Assembly: GCA_014324115.1 (NCBI GenBank)
Contig: JACOMS010000008.1
Location: 1,119-49,432, forward strand
Direction of reading: 5' to 3'
Source of the DNA: Hyphomonadaceae bacterium
GTDB taxonomy: Bacteria > Pseudomonadota > Alphaproteobacteria > Caulobacterales > Maricaulaceae
Length of the DNA: 48,314 nt
Shown here: positions 25,203-35,327 of the stretch, one piece after another
How the letters are laid out: each line of letters starts with the position of its first letter
Numbering within the stretch: position 1 is the first letter of the stretch
Program-made: the position numbers and the translations under genes
The notes under the pieces: generated by a model
What the model was told of the DNA's origin: nothing
Seen by the model: only the letters and a program-made list of their open reading frames with translations
Database searches by the model: none

Positions 25203-26211
25203 TCGCAGACTCAATGGCCTTGGCATGTTCAATAATCGGATGGAGCAGGCGGCGCAGCATCAGCTCGTCTTCGAACACAATACTGACGGGCCATGTGGCA
25301 ACACCTTTTCGATAAACTTCGGGTACGCGAACAATGTCTTTTTCCGTCGTGATTAAACGTGCCTCATACTCTGATGCCAGTTCAAGCAGGCTCTCAATAT
25401 CCCGTGTCCTGTAGGCATGGTGGTCATCAAAGGCTATGCCCTCAACGAGGTCGGCACCGTGACGCACGAGATTATCGAAAAATTTGTTCGGCCGTCCGAT
25501 CCCCGCAAAAGCGTACAGTTTGCCAGAGGGTATTTGTTCCATCGGGGCAAGACAGGCGGGAATGACAATCTGTCCCTTCAGTTGTTTGAGAAGTGTTTCG
25601 GATACGTCATAATCCAGGGCGGGTTTCATGAGGATTATGGCATCCGCCCGCTCGAGGGCATCTCCAAGCGGTTCACGCAGAGGCCCTGCTGGAAAGATGC
25701 GGCCATTGCCAAAGCCGATCTCGGCATCCACAACAACCAGCGACAGGGTTTTTTCAAGCCGGGGATTCTGATGTCCGTCATCCATAACGATTGCGGTTGC
25801 TCCGTGTGATACAGCGGCCCGCGCGCCTTCATCCCGACCGGCGGAGACCCAGACGGGAGCATGGCGAGCCAGCAAGAGCGGTTCATCCCCGACGTCGGCG
25901 GTGGTATGTTCTTTCAGAACTGGAACAGGTCCCCTCTCACGCCCTTTGTATCCGCGGGTCAGACCAACGGCGTTAATGTCGAGCCGCCGCAGACTTTTGA
26001 GAAGGTAAATTGTGACAGGAGTCTTGCCTGTTCCCCCGAGGGTGGCATTCCCGACGCAGATAAGGGGCACCCCGACATCCAGGCTCTCCGTTATCCTGAA
26101 CCGTCTGCGCGTTGCCCAACAGGTAATCCAGGAAACCGGCGTCAATAGAGTGCGGATCATCGGGGCCGCGTCACGACCTTCGATCCTGTTCCAGAATTCC
26201 GGTGCCTTCAT
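25195..26211 (-). CDS. lpxK: Tetraacyldisaccharide 4'-kinase LpxK
   Basis: It phosphorylates the 4' position of the lipid A disaccharide to give lipid IVA. The Walker A region is CVGNATLGGTGKTPVTIYLL, and MDDGHQNPRL is the conserved DDGxQ-type block. The ATG at 26211 overlaps the waaA stop as ATGA; from there the product is 338 residues. Translationally coupled to waaA and followed by the acyltransferase. Confidence 0.93.
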   Translation of the reverse strand: MKAPEFWNRIEGRDAAPMIRTLLTPVSWITCWATRRRFRITESLDVGVPLICVGNATLGGTGKTPVTIYLLKSLRRLDINAVGLTRGYKGRERGPVPVLKEHTTADVGDEPLLLARHAPVWVSAGRDEGARAAVSHGATAIVMDDGHQNPRLEKTLSLVVVDAEIGFGNGRIFPAGPLREPLGDALERADAIILMKPALDYDVSETLLKQLKGQIVIPACLAPMEQIPSGKLYAFAGIGRPNKFFDNLVRHGADLVEGIAFDDHHAYRTRDIESLLELASEYEARLITTEKDIVRVPEVYRKGVATWPVSIVFEDELMLRRLLHPIIEHAKAIESANG

Positions 26212-27512
26212 GACGGCACCCCCTGTGACCGGTTTGGCGACAGTAACGGTTTGATCTGCTCCCACACACGACCGAGAATGGCGTTATGGCTTTCAGCGAA
26301 ATCAAGCGATCTCGCCTGCGCATCCTTGAGTGTTTGCGGATCACTAAAAAACTCTATCAACTTTGGCGCGATCTGCTCAGGTATAAGCAGACGTTCCGCG
26401 GCATCAAGCTGCATCATGTGGGTGTAGGTCTCACCGAAACCGCTAATATATGGTCCGGTCAGTACGGTACTGTTCAGGCGTGCCGGTTCAAGCGGATTAT
26501 GTCCGGACAGTCCTTTCACAAAAGACCCGCAGACAACACTTACATGCGAAAGCCGATAGGCGAGACCCATTTCGCCAATGGTATCAAACAGGAGAACCCG
26601 GGTTTCCCGAGTGACAGATTTACGGGATGAGCGTGACACATATGACAACTCTGCCTGCTCAAGCAGTTTGCCGACGGTGCCGCGACGCTCGGGATGACGC
26701 GGAGCGAGAATGAGTAAGGCCTCGTCGTGCTGTTTCAGCAGCGCCTCATGCGCAGCTATCATCAATTCATCCTCGCTTTTGTGTGTACTGGCTGCACACC
26801 AGATTTTCCGGCCCGTTGTTTGTGACTCCAGCCTTTTCAAATCATCTGTCCGGACGGGTAGCGCGGATGCGGCGTACTTGAAGTTGCCGGGCGTTTCGAC
26901 TTTTTTTCCAAGCAACCTCGTCAGTCCGTTGGCGGTTTCCTCGTCGGCAGCCAGAATGACATCGAACCTGCCGAAGAGTGACTGCGCGTTTCTGTATCCG
27001 CATTTCTGCCAGTTAGCGATGGAATTCCGGCTCATCCGCGCATTTACCAGAGCCATGGGTATGCCCCGCTCACGTGTGTAGAGCAGGAGATTCGGCCAGA
27101 TTTCAGACTCCGCCCATATGGCGAGATCCGGTTGCCAATGTTTTAGAAATCGCTTGACCGCGGAAGGGTAATCCAGCGGAATATATTGATGAATAGTGTG
27201 TCCAGGCAGACGCTCGGCCATAATCTGCGCAGATGTCAGCGTTCCGCTTGTGACCAGGACGTGGGCTTTTGGGCGATCAGTCAGAATGCAGTTGACAAGC
27301 GGTAGAAGCATAGTGCATTCGCCGATACTCGCTCCATGACACCAGATGATCTGTCCATCAGGACGGGGTTGTTTTGTTTTACCGTGCCGTTCCTGTTTCC
27401 GGGCCGGATCTTCCTTGCCCCTGCTCGCCCGATGGCTGAGGATCAGGGGCGTAAATGGTCCCAAAAGCCGGGTTGCGAGCCCATAAGATTTTATGAGAGT
27501 TGTCTCGGGCAT
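26208..27512 (-). CDS. waaA: 3-deoxy-D-manno-octulosonic acid transferase
   Basis: WaaA (KdtA) attaches Kdo from CMP-Kdo to lipid IVA at the cytosolic face of the inner membrane. The 434-residue GT-B protein has the N-terminal IIWCHGASIGECTMLLPLV block, LAIWAESEIWPNLLLY, ILAPRHPERR, and the acceptor-side SGHNPLEPA. The N-terminal anchor is the usual amphipathic segment. It starts three bases after the DUF374 gene. Confidence 0.94.
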   Translation of the reverse strand: MPETTLIKSYGLATRLLGPFTPLILSHRASRGKEDPARKQERHGKTKQPRPDGQIIWCHGASIGECTMLLPLVNCILTDRPKAHVLVTSGTLTSAQIMAERLPGHTIHQYIPLDYPSAVKRFLKHWQPDLAIWAESEIWPNLLLYTRERGIPMALVNARMSRNSIANWQKCGYRNAQSLFGRFDVILAADEETANGLTRLLGKKVETPGNFKYAASALPVRTDDLKRLESQTTGRKIWCAASTHKSEDELMIAAHEALLKQHDEALLILAPRHPERRGTVGKLLEQAELSYVSRSSRKSVTRETRVLLFDTIGEMGLAYRLSHVSVVCGSFVKGLSGHNPLEPARLNSTVLTGPYISGFGETYTHMMQLDAAERLLIPEQIAPKLIEFFSDPQTLKDAQARSLDFAESHNAILGRVWEQIKPLLSPNRSQGVPS

Positions 27513-27515
27513 ATT

Positions 27516-28229
27516 CTAGCCGACCGACCTTGTGCGTTCATGCCCTGTGGCTCCATCGGCTTGCGCGAGACGTACATTCATTTCGTTTTCGATTGTCTGA
27601 CGCAGGGTTTCAATCTGTTCGTTGTCGGTATCAGCGGGCACATGAAAGGTTTTGCTCCAGGTAATTTGACCGCGCCCGAAAGGAAGTGGCAGGATAAACC
27701 TGTCCCAGCTGTTGAATGTTTTCCGGTTATTGACAGAGAACATGCAGGTAATGATCGGATATCCCGAAAGCCGTGCCAATCTGATGGGGCCCTCGCCCAG
27801 TCTTTGTCGCGGGCCGCGCGGGCCGTCCGGTGTAATGACAACCGCATCGCCCCGCTCCAGCACCCTTACCATTTCTTTCGTGGCTCCGGAGCCGCCCTTG
27901 ACCCTTTCGCTACCGGTTTTTCCGGATGAGCCGCGTATGGTTTTCAAGCCCAGGGCATGCGCCGTGTAATGTACGACGGCCCCGTCGCGAGAGCGCGAAA
28001 TCAGCACATGCGGTTTCTGGGGTTGCCCCTGATCAATGGCATTGAGCATCAGAAAACGTGAATGCCAGGTCAGGACGATAAAACCGTTACCGCCTGCAAT
28101 AACTTCATCAACATGTTTCTGCCCGGTGACCGTCCATCGGGTTGTATATTTGACGAAAACCATATAGGTCGCCACTAGAAAACCAAGGACGCGCTGCATG
28201 ATTCCGGATCGCATAATGCGTTTGAGCAC
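27516..28229 (-). CDS. DUF374 acyltransferase-like protein
   Basis: A 237-residue protein with an N-terminal hydrophobic segment (about 10-28), then FIVLTWHSRFLML and VVITPDGPRGPRQRLGEG. This is the DUF374 relative of PlsC/LPLAT acyltransferases. It is regularly found beside waaA and lpxK, so a role in lipid A or Kdo-lipid maturation is likely, but the reaction is unknown. First gene of the block. Confidence 0.85.
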   Translation of the reverse strand: MLKRIMRSGIMQRVLGFLVATYMVFVKYTTRWTVTGQKHVDEVIAGGNGFIVLTWHSRFLMLNAIDQGQPQKPHVLISRSRDGAVVHYTAHALGLKTIRGSSGKTGSERVKGGSGATKEMVRVLERGDAVVITPDGPRGPRQRLGEGPIRLARLSGYPIITCMFSVNNRKTFNSWDRFILPLPFGRGQITWSKTFHVPADTDNEQIETLRQTIENEMNVRLAQADGATGHERTRSVG

Positions 28230-28497
28230 GTTCTAACCTTGTAATTGCGAAATAGCCCGTTTCACATAGAATTTATGACATCAAACCTCAATGACCCGGG
28301 TGCACGTCGGCAGGCAGAGCGGGAGCTTTCCCGGGGGGATCATGGTTCCCTGCAAACCGGTCTTCACGACCGTCACGGCATCGGCGGCGGCATGTGCCGG
28401 GAAAATCAACCTTTCCCCAATCATGTTGGCACGTGGGCGGCGAGGTATTAAAGTCGTGCTGAATTTGTGCTGTGTGCATCCCAAAGGCTATGTATTC
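28230..28497. other. Intergenic region with no recognised gene
   Basis: 268 bases between the DUF374 gene and acs. Short frames exist on both strands but none resembles a known protein or has a convincing ribosome-binding site. The DUF374-waaA-lpxK-lpxL promoter is expected here. Confidence 0.4.
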
Positions 28498-30441
28498 CTA
28501 TCGATTCATGCGATTCCCGGTGAGATCGTCAATGACTTCGGGTTCGGCGAGAGTCGACGTATCCCCCAAATCACCGAAATTATTCTCCGCAATTTTGCGC
28601 AGTATCCGGCGCATGATTTTACCTGAGCGGGTTTTCGGAAGGCCGGGTGCGAATTGAATCATATCCGGCGTTGCAATGGACCCGATTTCTGCGCGGACAT
28701 GTTTGATCAAGTCCTGTTTCAGCCTATCTGTAGGTTCCTTACCGGCTGTGCAGGTGACATAGGCATAAATTCCCTGACCCTTGATATCATGCGGATAACC
28801 GACAACGGCCGCTTCAGCCACTGCATCATGAGAGACCAATGCGCTCTCCACCTCGGCTGTACCCATGCGGTGGCCCGAGACATTAATCACATCATCGACC
28901 CGTCCTGTGATCCAGTAAAACCCCTCTTCATCGCGGCGGCAACCGTCCCCCGTAAAGTAATTGTCGGGATAGGCACTAAAGTAGGTGTCAACAAAGCGTT
29001 GATGATCGCCATAAACCGTGCGCATCTGGCCAGGCCAGCTATTTTTAATGATCAGATTGCCTTCTGCGATGCCGTCCAGCTCATTGCCGTCCCCGTCCAC
29101 CAAAGCCGGTTCTACTCCAAAGAAGGGATGTGAACCCGCTCCGGGCTTCATAGGTGTTGTACCCGGGAGCGGCACAATCATCACCCCGCCTGTCTCTGTT
29201 TGCCACCATGTATCGACAATCGGGCAGCGACCCTCGCCCACCACGTGGAAATACCACTCCCAAGCTTCCGGGTTGATCGGTTCACCAACCGTTCCGAGGA
29301 TGCGGAGCGTGCTACGGTCCGTAGCCTTAACCGGAGCCCCCCCTTCGCGCATGAGGGCACGGATCGCTGTCGGTGCTGTATAAAAAAGCGTGACTTTGTG
29401 TTTGTCGCAAATTTGCCAAAAGCGCGAAGCATCCGGATAGGTCGGCACGCCCTCGAACATGACCGTTGATGCCCCGTTTGCAAGCGGACCGTAGACTATA
29501 TAGCTATGTCCGGTAACCCATCCCACATCGGCCGAACACCAGTAGACATCATCCTCCTTGAGATCAAACACATATTCATGGGTCATGGAGGCCCAGACAA
29601 GGTACCCTCCGGTCGTATGAAGAACACCTTTGGGTTTGCCTGTGGAGCCGGAGGTATAAAGGATGAACAGCGGATCTTCGGCATTCATGGGCTCCGGCGG
29701 ACAGTCATCCGACACGTCTTCAAGAGCCTCGTGATACCAGACATCCCGTCCCCCGGTCATGGGGACATTTCCCCCCGTGGCTTTCACGGTGAGGACTGTT
29801 TTGACAATCCCGGCGATGTCGCAGGCCGTGTCACAGGCTGTTTTAAGAGGAACGGTTTTAGTTCCGCGACGCCCTTCATCCGCCGTGATGACAAATGTGC
29901 TGTCACAATCCGTAATGCGCCCGGCAAGCGCTTCCGGCGAAAACCCGCCAAAGACGACGGAGTGAACGGCACCAATGCGGGAACAGGCCAGCATCGCGAG
30001 GGCCGCCTCAATAATCATGGGCATATAGATTGTCACCCGATCGCCCTTTTTGACACCATTTGCCTTCAGCACATTTGCAAAACGGCAAACTTCGCGATGC
30101 AAATCACGGTAAGTCAAAGTCATTGACCCGGATGGATCATTGCCTTCCCAAATGACGGCAGCTTTGTCACCACGGGTTTCAAGATGGCGATCCAGGCAGT
30201 TGGCAGAAACATTCAGGATACCGTCCTCGTACCACTTCACAGATAGATCAGACGTATCCCAACTGACGTTTTTGACCTTGGAATAGGGTGTCATCCAATC
30301 CAGACGCTGCCCTTGTTCACGCCAGAATGTTTCCGGGTCAATGATCGACGCCTCATACATCTCCTTGTACTTTTCAGGCGAGAGGTTGGCCCTGTTCGCA
30401 AAAATCTCCGGCACCGTATAAACTTTTTCAGTATCGCTCAT
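28498..30441 (-). CDS. acs: Acetyl-CoA synthetase
   Basis: It activates acetate with ATP and CoA through acetyl-AMP. The 647-residue product is full length. The P-loop-like core is [24 protein letters not shown] follows, and the C-terminal [14 protein letters not shown] contains the lysine acetylated by Pat/AcuA-type enzymes in this family. It is monocistronic as far as can be seen. It could recycle acetate released by NagA further along the window, though the two are not co-located. Confidence 0.96.
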   Translation of the reverse strand: MSDTEKVYTVPEIFANRANLSPEKYKEMYEASIIDPETFWREQGQRLDWMTPYSKVKNVSWDTSDLSVKWYEDGILNVSANCLDRHLETRGDKAAVIWEGNDPSGSMTLTYRDLHREVCRFANVLKANGVKKGDRVTIYMPMIIEAALAMLACSRIGAVHSVVFGGFSPEALAGRITDCDSTFVITADEGRRGTKTVPLKTACDTACDIAGIVKTVLTVKATGGNVPMTGGRDVWYHEALEDVSDDCPPEPMNAEDPLFILYTSGSTGKPKGVLHTTGGYLVWASMTHEYVFDLKEDDVYWCSADVGWVTGHSYIVYGPLANGASTVMFEGVPTYPDASRFWQICDKHKVTLFYTAPTAIRALMREGGAPVKATDRSTLRILGTVGEPINPEAWEWYFHVVGEGRCPIVDTWWQTETGGVMIVPLPGTTPMKPGAGSHPFFGVEPALVDGDGNELDGIAEGNLIIKNSWPGQMRTVYGDHQRFVDTYFSAYPDNYFTGDGCRRDEEGFYWITGRVDDVINVSGHRMGTAEVESALVSHDAVAEAAVVGYPHDIKGQGIYAYVTCTAGKEPTDRLKQDLIKHVRAEIGSIATPDMIQFAPGLPKTRSGKIMRRILRKIAENNFGDLGDTSTLAEPEVIDDLTGNRMNR

Positions 30442-30635
30442 CTCAGTCTCTCCGTTAAAAACGATTATCAGACTATTCCTTAAAATCCGTGTTTTGTCGA
30501 GAAAGGTAAAGAGTTTTGCACATCAAGACTGTTGTAAAAGCGCGGGTGAGGGAATTTTCGGTTCTCGTTCAGTGAAGTATGATTCGCTCCAAAATAGCGT
30601 CCGATTGAAGGGGTGGCAGTGAACCGCGCGGACGA
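30442..30635. other. Intergenic region upstream of acs
   Basis: It must contain the acs promoter on the minus strand. Nothing else recognised before the IS fragment begins at 30636. Confidence 0.4.
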
Positions 30636-30744
30636 AGCGGATGAAGTGCGCCTGAAAACCGGCTTGTCAGCCCGAAAGGCCTCCAGAATGCCCCAAAAGG
30701 GGCATCATACTAACTCAAAATCAACCGTTGATGGAAGTGTCCAG
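30636..30744 (+). mobile_element. Type A IS right-end fragment
   Basis: Starts AGCGGATGAAGTGCGCCTGA, matching the transposase 3' end at 496-513, and finishes GTTGATGGAAGTGTCCAG at 30744. Compared with 496-651 it lacks about 45 bases in the middle of the tail. No transposase body precedes it. Same orientation as the fragment ending at 32291. Confidence 0.75.
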
Positions 30745-30871
30745 CTTGAAGGAATCCCGAAAACCGGGGAATATAAAATTCCTTGCAAGAAAATTAATTA
30801 CCTGTTACTTCACCTTGCCCGTTGCGTTGTCTTGGCGTAGGTGGGCGTGTTTTTTCCACAAGGAGGTTGAT

Positions 30872-32032
30872 ATGTGCACAAAGACCACACCGCGATCTGC
30901 GGGCAGCAATCGATCAATCAAAATTGCTACATCCTGTGACCCGAAACTCGGGCCTCTGTCTCTGCTGCCGGGTACGTGGGCTAATATTCGCCCCGAGCAC
31001 CGGTTGATTACCGAAGATAAGCCCAATGGCGATCCATTCAAAGGAGAAGGTACGTTGTCGGGTCGTGGGCAGAGTCCATTCGATGGACGGGGATGGAATA
31101 TGATTGCGTTGCCCTTTGCAGAGCCGGGACAGGATCGGAATTACCGAATCTTGATGAACCAATACAATGAGGTTCTCGGCTTCAAATTTATCGACGATAA
31201 AATTCCAAATCGCGGAATTACTTTAGACCAGCCTAGCCAGAATGCTGACCAGAAAGTTACAGCACTTGATTACACCCAGATGATAACGCAAATTGCCGGG
31301 TCTGATGTTTCAAGTAGTGATGATCTTGCCGGTGAGCCGGGACTTCCGATCCATCACGAGCCGGGCTTTTTTCTGCATATGTGCCATCCGCCTACGGAAA
31401 TGCGCGAAGACGTGAAAATCAATATTGCCCGATTGGCGACAATCCCGCACGGAAATTCGGTCACAGCCCTCGGAGTGTCAAGTGAAAAAGATGGTGCACC
31501 GACTATTCCAGACTTAAGTGGTCTTCCTGAAGGCGTCTCGGATAACATTGCTGAGGCTGTTCAAAATGCGACAGGGAACACGGACTATCTTTTTCCTTAC
31601 AATTTTTTCGCAAACAACCCGTTTAGAGGGGTTGTCGAAACGGCTGATTTTTCGGGTTTTAGTCCGGAAAATGCAAACCAGCTCCTGCAATCGGGAATGC
31701 CTCAGAATGTGGTGCGCTCAACAATTTTACCGTTCGATACCGATATTCTGGATGGTGGGATCAGGAACATTCCTTTTATTGAACAGCAGGCGGATGCTGC
31801 ATCAATGACATCAACCTTTTGGATTATGGAGCTCAATGAGAGGGATAACTCCGGCAATCCCCGCCTTGTTCTTGCCTATTCCCAGTTCATCTTCCTTGAT
31901 TTTTTCGAGCGCCGGGATGGCAGGCCAGGTCGCATCCGGTGGCCGCACATTTCCATCAATGTGATGGAAAAAATTTCGGAGGCTGACCAAATCCAAGCAT
32001 CACCGGTGGAGATGGCGGTGACAAGGGGTTAG
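30872..32032 (+). CDS. Heme-binding (nitrobindin-like) beta-barrel protein, putative
   Basis: A 386-residue soluble protein. LGPLSLLPGTWANIRPEH and the later GRGWNMIALPF resemble the start of a heme-binding/nitrobindin-like beta-barrel family. EPGFFLHM and TIPHGNSVTALGVSS resemble a further conserved block of that family as I remember it. The ATG at 30872 follows AGGAGG; the frame is open upstream to the IS end but has no other good start. No signal peptide. The gene lies between two same-direction type A IS ends (30744 and 32291), a hint of acquisition. Family assignment is from recall only. Confidence 0.6.
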   Translation: MCTKTTPRSAGSNRSIKIATSCDPKLGPLSLLPGTWANIRPEHRLITEDKPNGDPFKGEGTLSGRGQSPFDGRGWNMIALPFAEPGQDRNYRILMNQYNEVLGFKFIDDKIPNRGITLDQPSQNADQKVTALDYTQMITQIAGSDVSSSDDLAGEPGLPIHHEPGFFLHMCHPPTEMREDVKINIARLATIPHGNSVTALGVSSEKDGAPTIPDLSGLPEGVSDNIAEAVQNATGNTDYLFPYNFFANNPFRGVVETADFSGFSPENANQLLQSGMPQNVVRSTILPFDTDILDGGIRNIPFIEQQADAASMTSTFWIMELNERDNSGNPRLVLAYSQFIFLDFFERRDGRPGRIRWPHISINVMEKISEADQIQASPVEMAVTRG

Positions 32033-32222
32033 ATTTTAATCCTTATACAGCTGAGTCTATCGGTTAGGAAGTTGCTCCTGAATTTCAGGTGTAGATAGGC
32101 GTGGCGTTCTGCTTGAGGAGGTGGAATTGATCGTCGGGCACCTGGCTCCGGCTGGGTGGTCAGCATTCTTTGCTCGTCATGGTCTCGATTTAGAAGTGAG
32201 AGGATTTTGAAGCGGGACCGTC

Positions 32223-32291
32223 GCGCAACCAGACCCCTGACTGAAATCACTCAAAACTAACTCAAAATCAAACGTTGATGGAAGTGTCCAG
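32223..32291 (+). mobile_element. Type A IS right-end fragment
   Basis: GCGCAACCAGACCCCTGACT leads into the shared tail and ends GTTGATGGAAGTGTCCAG at 32291. Only the last 69 bases of the element remain. It lies 53 bases beyond the stop of the convergent MmeI-like gene. The 190 bases before it hold no recognised gene. Confidence 0.75.
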
Positions 32292-32344
32292 ATTCGGGTT
32301 ACCGGAGATTCGGCCCGGATGGGGTTTCGTGACAACTGCGCATG

Positions 32345-35179
32345 CTATTTTGGGGGGCGTGCGCTGTGTGGGCGCCGTCGCGTCTTCGCAGGCTTGGCCA
32401 GGAGCGGGTCCGTCATGTTTTCATACTGCCGGAACAGATGCTCCACGCGGTCGCGTTCGGATTTGAACGCGGTCCTGCGGTAGAGCCGGTCCACCGCCCG
32501 GTCATTGTTCCGGTGGGCCTGGCGCAGATCGGCGGGCATGACATCCGGATCGTAAAGATCGGCCAGGCTGGCCTCAGGGTAGTTGGCCCGGGCGTCCAGG
32601 ATTGCCCGGGCGTGCGGTTCCAGCCCGGACAGATCGCTGACCGGCGGTGTCGGAAAGGTGTTGTAGACCATGCCGATGGAATATCGGTAGTCGCTCTTCA
32701 AGCGTCCCCCGAAGGTGCGCAGCCAGGCCATGTGCATGGCGGACTGGAGAAGCGCGAATTGCGCGGGTGTTGCATCAAGTGCGACAGTGACCGCATCGCT
32801 TGGAATAACCGGCGGTTCGACAAGACCGATGGCCGCATAATCGCGCCGTTCCGAAGTCACACGCGGTACTACCAGAAACGGCGCGTCCGGGATCACGGTC
32901 ACATGAAATGCTGTCGGAGTTTCGGCCAGAGCCAGAGACGACCGACCCGGTGTCTTGATCCTGCCCTGGTCTTTCCCCTTGGCCGGTATCCTGCCCAGAC
33001 GATATTCCCGCACCTGCCCCACTATGGCCTTTGTCAGCGGCATCGCGCGAAAATCCTGTGGCGGTATCAGCGAAGCGCAGAGAATATACCGGTTGCCCCC
33101 GTTCAGAAATTCACGCGCTCCGATGTAGGGGCGCAGGTAGGGTGCGGCTTGAGGTTCCCGGGCCAGGAAAGCTTCTCGCTCCTTGCCGGAAAAGATAAAG
33201 TGCCCGCCGTCGATGGGTTTCGATCCGATGATGAGTTTGGGCAGGCCGTTGGTCGGCCTGCCGGTTTCCTTCACCACCACATGCGGATTGGCCAGGGTGT
33301 CGGCGGCGATCAGGTACGGTGAGATGGCCTTGTGCCCGGTCTCCACGGGATCGCCCCTGATGTCGGGATAGCTGAACAGGCCCCGGGTCCCGCGGGCGTC
33401 GGCGCGGGGTTCCAGACCCAGCACGACCACGTGCACCGCCGCCTTGCCGCGCGCCTCCGACCCCCAGGCGAATGTCCGGTGGGCAAATGCAATCTCGAAA
33501 CCGTACCGGTCAAACAGGATCGGCCAGAGCTGGGCCACCTGCTCCCCCTGAGTGATCGAATTTGTGGATACAAAAGCCGTCGGCACACCCAATGCAGCAG
33601 CCTTGATGAACCAGGCACACACATAATCCAGTGTTCCGCCGGACTTGCCCAGGGCGGCAATGTCCCGCACCTGCGCCCGCCGGTGTTCGGACTGGAATTT
33701 GGCTCCCGCAAACGGCGGGTTGCCGATGATGTAGCTCAGGTCTTTGGGCGCAACAGCGGCCCAATCGGTTTCCAGCGCGTCGGCATGTACGATGTTCGGG
33801 GATTTTTGCAGCGGTATCCGCAGGAAGGGGGCGCCGAACTCAAGGCTGGCCTGGGTGTTCATGATATGATCCATCATCCACATTGCGGTTTCCGCAATCC
33901 GGACCGGAAACTCGGAAAACTCGATCCCGTAGAACCGGTCCACATCCAGCTTGAGCAGGGATTGCAGGGGCAGCTCTGTCGCCCCGCCTTTCATGCGTGC
34001 CAGGTCGTCCCGGTAAATTTCCCGCAGTACCCCGATTTCCAGAAGTCGCAGTTCCCGGTAGGTGATAATCAGGAAATTACCGCAGCCGCAGGCCGGGTCG
34101 AGGAATGTCAGAGCGGCCAGTTTTTCATGGAAAGCAGACAACAGTTTCACGCGGTTCTGTTTTCGGCTTTTCAGAGCTTCGAATTCAGACCGTAAATCAT
34201 CCAGAAACAACGGTCCGATCACCTTGAGAATGTTCTTTTCCGTGGTGTAATGCGCCCCCGCCCTGCGCCGTTCTTCCCTGTCCATGACAGACTGAAACAG
34301 TGAGCCAAAGATGGCAGGCGAGATACCGGACCAGTTAAAACGACCGGCTTCGATTAACGCGTCCCGCATGTCCGGATCGAACGCCGGTATCCGGATCGAA
34401 TCCTTGAACAGATCGCCGTTTACATAGGGAAAGCGGGCCAGGTCTGCGTCCAGATTCGACTGGCGCTCCTGTTCGGGGGTGTCCAGCACCTCAAACAGCT
34501 GGGCAATCATCGGCCCGGTGTCAGAGCCGTCTTCGCGCGTGCGTGTCTCCAGATATTCCAGAAATATATCGCGAGGTTCGAAAATGCCGGTATCATCGGC
34601 AAAAAGGCAGAACACCAGGCGCGTTAAAAACACCTCAAGCCGGTGGCCCCTGTATCCGCTTGCCTCCAGTGAATCATGCAGGCGCCCTACCAGTTCGGAC
34701 GCCTCAATGTTTACAGGGTCCTGGTCCTTGAAGCTCCGCTTTTCCATCCCCATGATGAAGCCGAATTTCTCGATATGATCGGGCAGATCTGTCAGGGCGA
34801 ATGTCGTTTTTTCGCGCGTGTCCCGGTCAAGCAGCTCGAATGTCTGGAAGTCGCAGAGCAGCTGGAAACGGGGACGCTCGCTCTCTTTCAGGGCGTCGAA
34901 GTATTCCCCGGCCTGGTCGGCTGCTTTGGCCAGATCGCGCCCTGCCGATTTCTGTTCCACCAGGAGCACGCGGGGCCAGAACAGATCAATGAAGCCGGAT
35001 GTGTTGTTTAGCTTGCGGACGTGTTCTTCGTAGCGGGCCACAGACCGGCGCTCGACACCGAAAATCCTGAAAAAGTCATTGTAGAAGGTTTGGGTTTCGC
35101 CCTTTTCGTAGGCGGCATCGGCATAGTCCTGCGCGAACGTGGCAGCCCGGGTGCGAATTTCGTTAAAACTCAGACGCAA
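32345..35179 (-). CDS. MmeI-type (type IIL) restriction-modification protein
   Basis: A 944-residue single-chain enzyme joining nuclease, adenine methyltransferase and DNA recognition. The N-terminal PD-ExK-like nuclease has FIDLFWPRVLLVEQKSAGRD in part (about residues 63-81), with D and E-x-K correctly spaced. A helical connector follows. Methyltransferase motif I is LTFLDPACGCGNFLIITYRE and motif IV is YIIGNPPFAG (N6-adenine type). The C-terminal target-recognition region includes MPLTKAIVGQVREYRLG and RLKSDYRYSIGMVYNTFP. Block order and length agree closely with MmeI as I know it. MmeI-like enzymes methylate one strand and cut about 20 bases away. The specificity cannot be read by eye. Confidence 0.9.
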   Translation of the reverse strand: MRLSFNEIRTRAATFAQDYADAAYEKGETQTFYNDFFRIFGVERRSVARYEEHVRKLNNTSGFIDLFWPRVLLVEQKSAGRDLAKAADQAGEYFDALKESERPRFQLLCDFQTFELLDRDTREKTTFALTDLPDHIEKFGFIMGMEKRSFKDQDPVNIEASELVGRLHDSLEASGYRGHRLEVFLTRLVFCLFADDTGIFEPRDIFLEYLETRTREDGSDTGPMIAQLFEVLDTPEQERQSNLDADLARFPYVNGDLFKDSIRIPAFDPDMRDALIEAGRFNWSGISPAIFGSLFQSVMDREERRRAGAHYTTEKNILKVIGPLFLDDLRSEFEALKSRKQNRVKLLSAFHEKLAALTFLDPACGCGNFLIITYRELRLLEIGVLREIYRDDLARMKGGATELPLQSLLKLDVDRFYGIEFSEFPVRIAETAMWMMDHIMNTQASLEFGAPFLRIPLQKSPNIVHADALETDWAAVAPKDLSYIIGNPPFAGAKFQSEHRRAQVRDIAALGKSGGTLDYVCAWFIKAAALGVPTAFVSTNSITQGEQVAQLWPILFDRYGFEIAFAHRTFAWGSEARGKAAVHVVVLGLEPRADARGTRGLFSYPDIRGDPVETGHKAISPYLIAADTLANPHVVVKETGRPTNGLPKLIIGSKPIDGGHFIFSGKEREAFLAREPQAAPYLRPYIGAREFLNGGNRYILCASLIPPQDFRAMPLTKAIVGQVREYRLGRIPAKGKDQGRIKTPGRSSLALAETPTAFHVTVIPDAPFLVVPRVTSERRDYAAIGLVEPPVIPSDAVTVALDATPAQFALLQSAMHMAWLRTFGGRLKSDYRYSIGMVYNTFPTPPVSDLSGLEPHARAILDARANYPEASLADLYDPDVMPADLRQAHRNNDRAVDRLYRRTAFKSERDRVEHLFRQYENMTDPLLAKPAKTRRRPHSARPPK

Positions 35180-35327
35180 TTTACAGACCCCGATTGATTT
35201 TTGCCGACGCTCCCGGATTGAGCGCGGAACTCAGGATTTATGGCCTGAAACAGAAACAGAATCCAGCCCGATTTCCGGATCGGCGGCATCCTGCAATACC
35301 AGGGCCCGCCGCGTATGTATTCGCCGC
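35180..35327. other. Intergenic region, 148 bases
   Basis: It separates the MmeI-like gene from the symporter gene on the same strand. It probably holds the restriction gene promoter; no clear element seen. Confidence 0.35.

Noticed and set aside
24306-25235. Long plus-strand open frame opposite the lipid A acyltransferase
   Set aside because: It is a shadow frame: the minus strand carries clear LpxL motifs, the plus translation matches nothing.
28245-28484. Short frames on both strands between the DUF374 gene and acs
   Set aside because: Neither frame has a convincing start signal or a recognisable domain.
30728-30871. In-frame extension of the heme-binding-like gene back into the IS end
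   Set aside because: The frame is open by chance; the AGGAGG site points to the ATG at 30872.
32342-34195. Long plus-strand frames opposite the MmeI-like gene
   Set aside because: Shadow frames in GC-rich coding DNA; the minus strand holds all restriction-modification motifs.
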